Shown here: positions 58,503 to 64,000 of the stretch, piece by piece
Numbering within the stretch: position 1 is the first letter of the stretch
How the letters are laid out: each line of letters begins with the position of its first letter
Position numbers and translations under genes: made by a program
Assembly (NCBI RefSeq): GCF_023065955.2
Contig: NW_026622875.1
Span: 9,464,501-9,528,500, forward strand
DNA from: Ursus arctos
Taxonomy: Eukaryota; Chordata; Mammalia; Carnivora; Ursidae
Length of the DNA: 64,000 bases
Direction: 5' to 3'
The notes under the pieces: generated by a model
The model's database searches: none
What the model was told of the DNA's origin: nothing
The model's input: the letters and a program-made list of their open reading frames with translations, nothing else

Positions 58503-59194
58503 CTTCATGGAATTTTTAAATTTAGGACTTTAAGCTGTTTTCATATATTAAAATCACCTATCTTCACATAACGTCCCCATATTTAGTATCCTGGCAAGAA
58601 GCATCATAATACTTATACAAATACAAGGCTCAATTTGTAACCAATAGTTTGATGTTTTTATTTCCACCTCTTCCTAGGACTCAGCTCTCTATTCAGAGCC
58701 TCAGTTTAACCAAGATACCACAAATCTGAGATGACTAGAAAAAAGCAGCATGACCCCACTTTACTTGGGACATGTTACAAGAATAGATGGTTTTCCTGAA
58801 AGGAGAAACTTCACAAAGTTTGCCTTTCCATACCTACTCCCATTTTATCTAAGATTTCTTTCCCTATTGGTAGTGTTAGTTGCTCAAAGCAAAATTCTTT
58901 CTTTGGGAATAACTTGTTGGAAAAGGTAGGTAACCAGCTAATTACCATTTCAAAAGACTATAAAAATGTGATAGTACATTATAAGGATACCCAAGGGAAT
59001 TCTGGGGTGGTCCAAACATGGTAACCCAATCTAGTACTCACTGAATGTCCTTCTTTTCTCCACTTCTCAACCTCTCCCTCACACATTTGTTACCTCTTTC
59101 TCCAACTTTCTCCATCTCTTCGCCAATTAAACTCATCTTTTGTCTGTCCTATCATTCATTCTCATATTTCTCTCTGCCCTTTAACAGGCTGCTA

Positions 59195-59254
59195 TTATAT
59201 ATATATATACATATATATATATACACACACACACACACAAATATACACATATAT
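59195..59254 (+). repeat. (TA)n(CA)n microsatellite
   Basis: tatatatatatacatatata followed by about nine CA units and more atatacaca. An ordinary compound dinucleotide repeat. Confidence 0.9.
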
Positions 59255-59739
59255 AAAAAGAATGGTTGTGGGTGGTTGTATTTCTATGAACTTTCATAGA
59301 ATTACATAATATGTATGAAAGCACTTTTTAAATGATGAAGCACCATAAAAAATATTAGTTATTTTCAGAATATGGTCCCGTGATTAGCACATTGTGAGTA
59401 CCCAACATATGATTGTGTCATGATTCACTAAAGCATTATGTACTCTGTCCTTATTTTGAAAACCATATTCATTCAAACATGACAAGATATGGGAAAATTT
59501 TTACAGAAAAATGACAGATATGTGAATCTCTAAAACAATATTAAAATGAAAACAAACAACATTAAGACCCCAATCATGAAAGAGGGAGATAAAATTCAAA
59601 AATTAACCACTACAAATAGTTAATAAACATAATATGCTACTTAAAATATTTTGGTATCATCTTCCCAATCTTCTAAAAACCCTACAAAATAACAGAAGAA
59701 AAAAATTTGGGAGTAAAACATGGCAAGATTGGAAAATCA

Positions 59740-60430
59740 TGTAGGATGTCATAAGCAGAAAAAAAAATGTTGCTGGTTGGAGTGTGAAATGGCACAACCA
59801 CTTAAGAAAACATGCTTGCAGTTTCTCAGAAAGTTAAATATGCACATATCACACAACTCAGCAATACTATTCTACGTAATTGCCCAAAATAAATGAAAAC
59901 ATGTTTACACAAACACCTGTACACAGTATTTATAATGTCACTTTATTAATAACTGCCCAAACTGGAAATAATCCAAATGTCCTTGGACTAGTGAATGGAT
60001 CATAAACACATTCTGGTATATCCACACAACAAAATACTACTCAGCCAAAACAAAAAAAGGGGGTGAGGAGAGGGGAGGACTATCAATACAAGTGACAACA
60101 TAGATGAATCTCAGTGCACTTTGCTAACGGAAAGAGGCCAGACTCAAAGGCTACATATTGTAGGATTCCATTTATAGGACATTTTAGAAAAGCAAAACTA
60201 TAGGGAGAGAAAACAGATCAGTGGGGGCTGGAGGATGGGTAGAGAGATTATCTTCAAAAGAGTGCAAACTACTTTTTGGAGTGATGAAACTTCCATATTT
60301 TGATTGTGGTGGTGGTTGCGTAACTATTTGTCGAAATAGTTTGTATTTATCAAAACTTATAGAACTGTAAAGTAAAATGTTACTGTATATAAATTATACC
60401 ACAATAAATCTGATTCTCTCCCCATCCCCC
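59740..60430 (+). mobile_element. L1 relic, ORF2 C-terminus and 3'UTR
   Basis: 'tgctggttggagtgtgaaat', 'ggcacaaccacttaagaaaa', 'ctggaaataatccaaatgtc', 'caaaatactactcagcca', 'attataccacaataaatctg' in L1 order. Confidence 0.88.
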
Positions 60431-60540
60431 CAAAAAGCAATGAAAAAATTCTGAGGGATATATAGAAGATATAATTCAGATGATAGTGAGCTGGAAAACC
60501 TGTCAAGAAATCTGCAACCACACACAGGTGTAGGAAGGGG

Positions 60541-60556
60541 CCACTAGATGGTGGTG
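60541..60556 (+). promoter_or_regulatory. CTCF-like motif
   Basis: ccactagatggtggtg matches the CTCF core (CCASYAGRKGGCRS) at all but one position. It sits in apparently unique sequence between two L1 relics, about 11 kb upstream of GMPS. A motif alone does not show occupancy. Confidence 0.4.
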
Positions 60557-60834
60557 TTCATTTTTGTAACAGAGCCCAGGAAAAAACGAAGCTCAGAGAT
60601 CACAGGCCTGCCAGAGGAGCAGTTTTTTGGCAAATTTCCTGTAATCCATAGCTGTAACTCCTTCTGCCTAGCCTTGAGCTATAGTTTCTGTGTTTTTGCT
60701 AAGCCAGTTCTCCCGGCCTTCTACTGATTCTGGGAGGCCATCAATATTTTTCCAGGAAAACTCTGTCTACTCTCTGCTTTTGTTTTTGTTTTCTGAAACT
60801 GAATAGAACCAATAACGGTTATTCACCAATTTAT

Positions 60835-61415
60835 TTTTTGTTTTTCTTCATTATGGAGAATTTTGAATATGTACAGAATAAACAAACTGGTAAAATGATC
60901 CCCCAGTAAATCCACCAGTTTTGAGTCATTGGTAATCTGCTGTTCTTAATTCAGCAAGCTTCCACCATCCCCAATCCCCATGCAAATAATTTTCTACAAT
61001 CCTTCTCTTTAATGAGATAAAATTTACATATTTTAAAATAGCCTTATTTTTAAAAGAAGTTTTAGGTTCATAGCAAAATTGAGCAGAAAGTACAGAGATT
61101 TCCCATATACTCCTGTCCCCACTCATGCATAGATTTGCCCATTAACGACAGCCCCCACCAGAGTGGTACATTTGTTACAACTGATGAACCCACACTGACA
61201 CATCATTATCACCCCAAGTCCATAGTTTACATCAGGGCTGACTCTTGGTGGTGTACATTCTACGGGCTGGACAAATACATTATGACATGTAATTACCATT
61301 TTAGTATACAGAGCAGTTTCAGTCCCCTAAATGTCCTCTGTGCTCCACCTGTTCATCCCTGCCTTCCCCTGAGCCCTGCCAAAGTACACAAATTTTAACT
61401 GTACAATTCCAATTT
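60835..61415 (-). mobile_element. Old L1 3'-region relic, antisense
   Basis: 'aggttcatagcaaaattgag', 'acagagatttcccatatact', 'agagtggtacatttgttaca', 'acacatcattatcacccca' and 'cctctgtgctccacctgtt' are a recognised ancient L1-type 3' region. Confidence 0.7.
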
Positions 61416-61418
61416 ATC

Positions 61419-61522
61419 AGGGAGCCTGGCTAGCTCAGTTGGTAGAGCACGTGACTCTTGATTTTGGGGTTGTGAGTTTGAGCCCCATGTTGGGTGTAGA
61501 GATGACTTAAAAATTAAAAAAA
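61419..61522 (+). mobile_element. Short CAN-SINE
   Basis: 'agggagcctggctagctcag', 'tagagcacgtgactcttgat', 'tgtgagtttgagccccatgt', A-rich tail. Flanks aattccaatttatc / aattccaatttgtc. Confidence 0.93.
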
Positions 61523-61763
61523 TAATTCCAATTTGTCTTTGAAGGACTTAATTTGGGAGTTCTCAATAATGTAGAACAAAAAGAAAAAAGGAAGTTATGA
61601 GAGAAAACTTAAGAGAAATATCCAGTTGTGGCGAAAATTCTGAACTCTAAGAAAATGAAAATTCCATAAGCTTCCAAATGGAAAAACAAGATACCAGCAA
61701 AGAAACAAAAACTGGGTTGATATTAACTAACAATAATAATATTTGATAAGAATTTTTCTTTTC

Positions 61764-61974
61764 TTTTTTTTTTTTTAAAGATTTTATTTATTCATTTGAC
61801 AGAGAGCCCGAGAGAGCACAAGCAGGGGGAATAGCAGAAGGAGAGAGAGAAGCAGGCTCCCCACCGAGCAGGGAGCCCGATATGAGGCTCAATGTGGGGC
61901 TAGATCCCAGGACCCTGGGATCATGACTTGATCCGAAGGCAGATGCTTAACCAGCTGAGTCACCCAGGCGCCCC
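61764..61974 (-). mobile_element. Middle-age CAN-SINE
   Basis: Reverse copy: poly(T), 'aaagattttatttattcatt', 'ctccccaccgagcaggga', head 'gtcacccaggcgcccc'. A short internal duplication ('gatatgaggctcaatgtggg') lengthens it. Confidence 0.94.
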
Positions 61975-62370
61975 TGAACATATGCTTTTATCATTAAAAG
62001 AATACAAACTGAAACATCATCACATATTTGTACTTGTCATATTGGTGTAGACTGACATATTTGATATATATAAAGGGTTAATGAGGGAAAGCAGATGTGA
62101 TTAATCACAGTTAAACAGTGTAAATTGGCACAAAAATTTCACCCCGAAATTTTACTTCGAAAATATATGTGCGTATGTATGTTACATATTATATATATGT
62201 AAAATTTGGAGAGGGATAGTGAAAACCAATTGTCGAACTTAGAAAGAACCTAAATGGACAGTATCATCAATATGAGACTGGTCAATAAATTTTAGCAAAT
62301 CCATACAGTGGACTCTGATAGGCCTAGAATGGACTTTGTGTTCACCCTTCTGGTCATTCAAGCATGCACA

Positions 62371-62428
62371 ATGGAGAATGGGAAAGTCGGGGGTGGAGAA
62401 TGGAGAATGGGAAAGTCGGGGGTGGAGC
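62371..62428 (+). repeat. 29-bp tandem duplication
   Basis: Two adjacent 29-bp copies (62371-62399, 62400-62428) starting atggagaatgggaaagtcgg and differing only at the last base. Confidence 0.93.
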
Positions 62429-62514
62429 AACTGAAAGCAAGACGCGATTGTGGCTACCACCAGCCCGGTTTTGTTTGGCGGTTTCACCACTTCACCAGAA
62501 CACCTCAATCAGGG

Positions 62515-62727
62515 GGGCACCTGGGTGGCTCAGTCAGTTAAGTGTCTGCCTTCGGCTCAGGTCATGATCCCAGGGTCCTGGGATGGAGCCCCACATTGGG
62601 CTCCCTGCTCAGCAGGGATCCTGCTTCTCCCTGTCACACCCCCCCCCCCCCGCTTGTGCTCTCTTGCTCTCTCTCCCTCTCTCCCTCTCAAAATAAATAA
62701 ATAAAATCTTAAAAAAAAAAAAAAAAA
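62515..62727 (+). mobile_element. Middle-age CAN-SINE with a C-run
   Basis: 'gggcacctgggtggctcagt', 'ctccctgctcagcagggatc', poly(C) of about 13 near 62639, tail and about 18 A. Perfect 18-bp duplication agaacacctcaatcaggg at 62497-62514 and 62728-62745. Confidence 0.96.
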
Positions 62728-62999
62728 AGAACACCTCAATCAGGGAAGACCAGGAAAAAGAATGATATTACCAGAAGTGAGTAAAGGGCATTGAGTCTGC
62801 AAAAGGAACAACTGTTCATAATAGTACTGGCTGAAGATTCCATGCAGAGTAGGTCTTGTTTTCAGTGAGAGTTGCTCCACATTTGCTGAGGTACCCCAAG
62901 AGCCTAGTGGGAGAGTATGCTTCAGTTTGTAGGGAAGTGTTTCAGTCTGTCCCACAAGACTACCATGAGGTCTTCTGGGAAAGAAGCAGCGAGTTGGGC

Positions 63000-63400
63000 A
63001 TGGCTTAACAGTGAAGACTTATTTCTGCTCCATGTGGCATCAGCACGCAGAACTTAACTTGGGGCTGGAGGATTCACTTCCAGTGTAGCTCACGTACATG
63101 GCAACCAAGCTGGTGCTGCTGACTGGCAACTCAGCCAGCAACTGAGAGCCATGGGCCTTACTTACTTCCTTTCCAGCTAGTTCTACCCCTAGTGCATGAT
63201 ACTCAGTTCCAAAAGAGATTGTCTCAAGAGACAGAAAGTGGAAACTGCCAGATTCTTAAGACCTGGACCTGGAAATTAGTCCAGCATGTCCTCAGCTGCA
63301 TTCTGTTGGTCAGCTGGAGAGCCTAGATTCTAGGGAAGGGACACAGACTCCACCTCTCAAAGGCAGAAATGATAAAGACTTTGGAAGCTATGTTTTAAAA
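63000..63400 (+). mobile_element. Ancient LTR-like repeat, second copy
   Basis: 'acttggggctggaggattca', 'cttccagtgtagctcacgta', 'catggcaaccaagctggtgc' and 'actccacctctcaaaggcag' match the same family as 55913-56390, diverged. Confidence 0.5.
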
Positions 63401-63567
63401 CTGCCACATCAGGTTCAAGGAAATCAATTTCAGGTATTTATGGATCCTGTAGAATGCCTTCAGAGTTTAAATGTGGAGAATATATTATGTATGACCAGCT
63501 GACTTACTGTGTGTAACATATGGCATCAGCTCTGGATAGACATGTAGTAATATTTACACATCTGCCA

Positions 63568-63655
63568 TGGGGCACCTAACAACTCTTGATCTCAGGGTCC
63601 TAAGTTCAAGACCCATGTTGGGTGTAAAGCTTACTTAAAAAAAAATAAAAACAAA
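63568..63655 (+). mobile_element. Short CAN-SINE, truncated head
   Basis: 'tggggcacctaacaactctt', 'gatctcagggtcctaagttc', 'gttgggtgtaaagcttactt', A-rich tail. About 25 bp of the tRNA head is missing. Confidence 0.88.
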
Positions 63656-64000
63656 ACTCTGGCAGATGATAGGAAAGGGATAAAGAATGAAGACAATCAT
63701 AAATATCATGAGACATTTGGAAACTATTTTGTATTAATTTTTTAGTCATCTTGCATCTAACTTGAGAATAAATATCAAGGATCAGTTTGACCTTGATAAA
63801 CCTTGATCAGTTAATCAAGTGGCCTTTAAAAAAATTGACTGTTTCATCTTTGTTGATGGGTACAAGATATATTAGCTAGTGTATGGGCTCTCTTGGCTGG
63901 CCTGTAAAAAGTCAAGGGCAATTGCATTATTTTGAGTGATTTTAGATAACAAATTTCTATTACTCTGTTGATTTTCTTATTTGTGTCATAGTCAGTATGA

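Larger units (their letters stand above)
50150..64000. other. Upstream intergenic region
   Basis: AT-rich DNA to the right of the promoter with no recognisable protein-coding gene. It holds MIR (50570-50775), an antisense L1 (51600-54055), SINEs, L2 (54760-55130), LTR-like repeats, L1 relics and microsatellites. Stretches 55140-55900, 58520-59180 and 62000-62500 are largely unassigned. In human, SLC33A1 lies on this side in divergent orientation; none of its sequence is recognised here. Confidence 0.65.

Noticed and set aside
62371..62428. CRISPR-like repeat
   Set aside because: Two directly adjacent copies without spacers in a mammalian genome; a simple tandem duplication.
63400..64000. Start of SLC33A1, the human neighbour
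   Set aside because: No CpG island, no matching coding sequence and no suitable ORF; it presumably lies beyond the right edge.

Overview
This is a stretch of mammalian nuclear genome. The repeats point to a carnivoran, most likely a bear or giant panda. At least 35 tRNA-Lys-derived SINEs are present in both orientations. Their head, middle (polypyrimidine 'ctcccactccccctgcttgt') and AAATAAATAAATAAAATCTTT tail fit the ursid-type CAN-SINE rather than the dog or cat consensus. The species call rests on recognising the repeat family by eye, not on a database search.

The one clear protein-coding gene is GMPS (GMP synthase, glutamine-hydrolysing), on the minus strand. Twelve exons can be placed, with canonical GT donors for all twelve and AG acceptors for exons 2-12. 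They run from the start codon at 49355 to the end of exon 12 at 740 and encode codons 1-520 in an unbroken frame. Human GMPS has 693 codons, so the last exons (rest of the dimerisation domain and the 3'UTR) lie off the left edge. Exons 2-6 carry the class I glutamine amidotransferase domain (Cys104, His190, Glu192). Exons 7-10 carry the ATP-pyrophosphatase domain, whose SGGVDS P-loop sits at the start of exon 7. Exons 10-12 begin the C-terminal XMP-binding/dimerisation domain. Phases agree across every junction.

Layout. 1-49355: GMPS, its introns filled with SINEs, L1 fragments of several ages, L2/MIR relics and microsatellites. About 48.38-50.15 kb: CpG island covering exon 1 and the promoter, TATA-less, rich in GC boxes, with two 13-G runs and a GGA repeat. 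About 50.2-64.0 kb: upstream intergenic DNA, with a long antisense L1 (51.6-54.05 kb), more SINEs, MIR/L2 relics, a CTCF-like motif near 60.54 kb and no recognisable gene. In human the neighbour on this side is SLC33A1, divergently transcribed; I see none of it here.

The sequence contains no operon, phage, CRISPR or other obviously novel system. The best leads concern how retroelements have reshaped GMPS: a bear-type SINE whose 3' end lies 28 nt from the exon 8 acceptor, a U6 snRNA-L1 chimeric retrocopy, inverted SINE pairs that would fold in the pre-mRNA, and a young L1 insertion with perfect target-site duplications.
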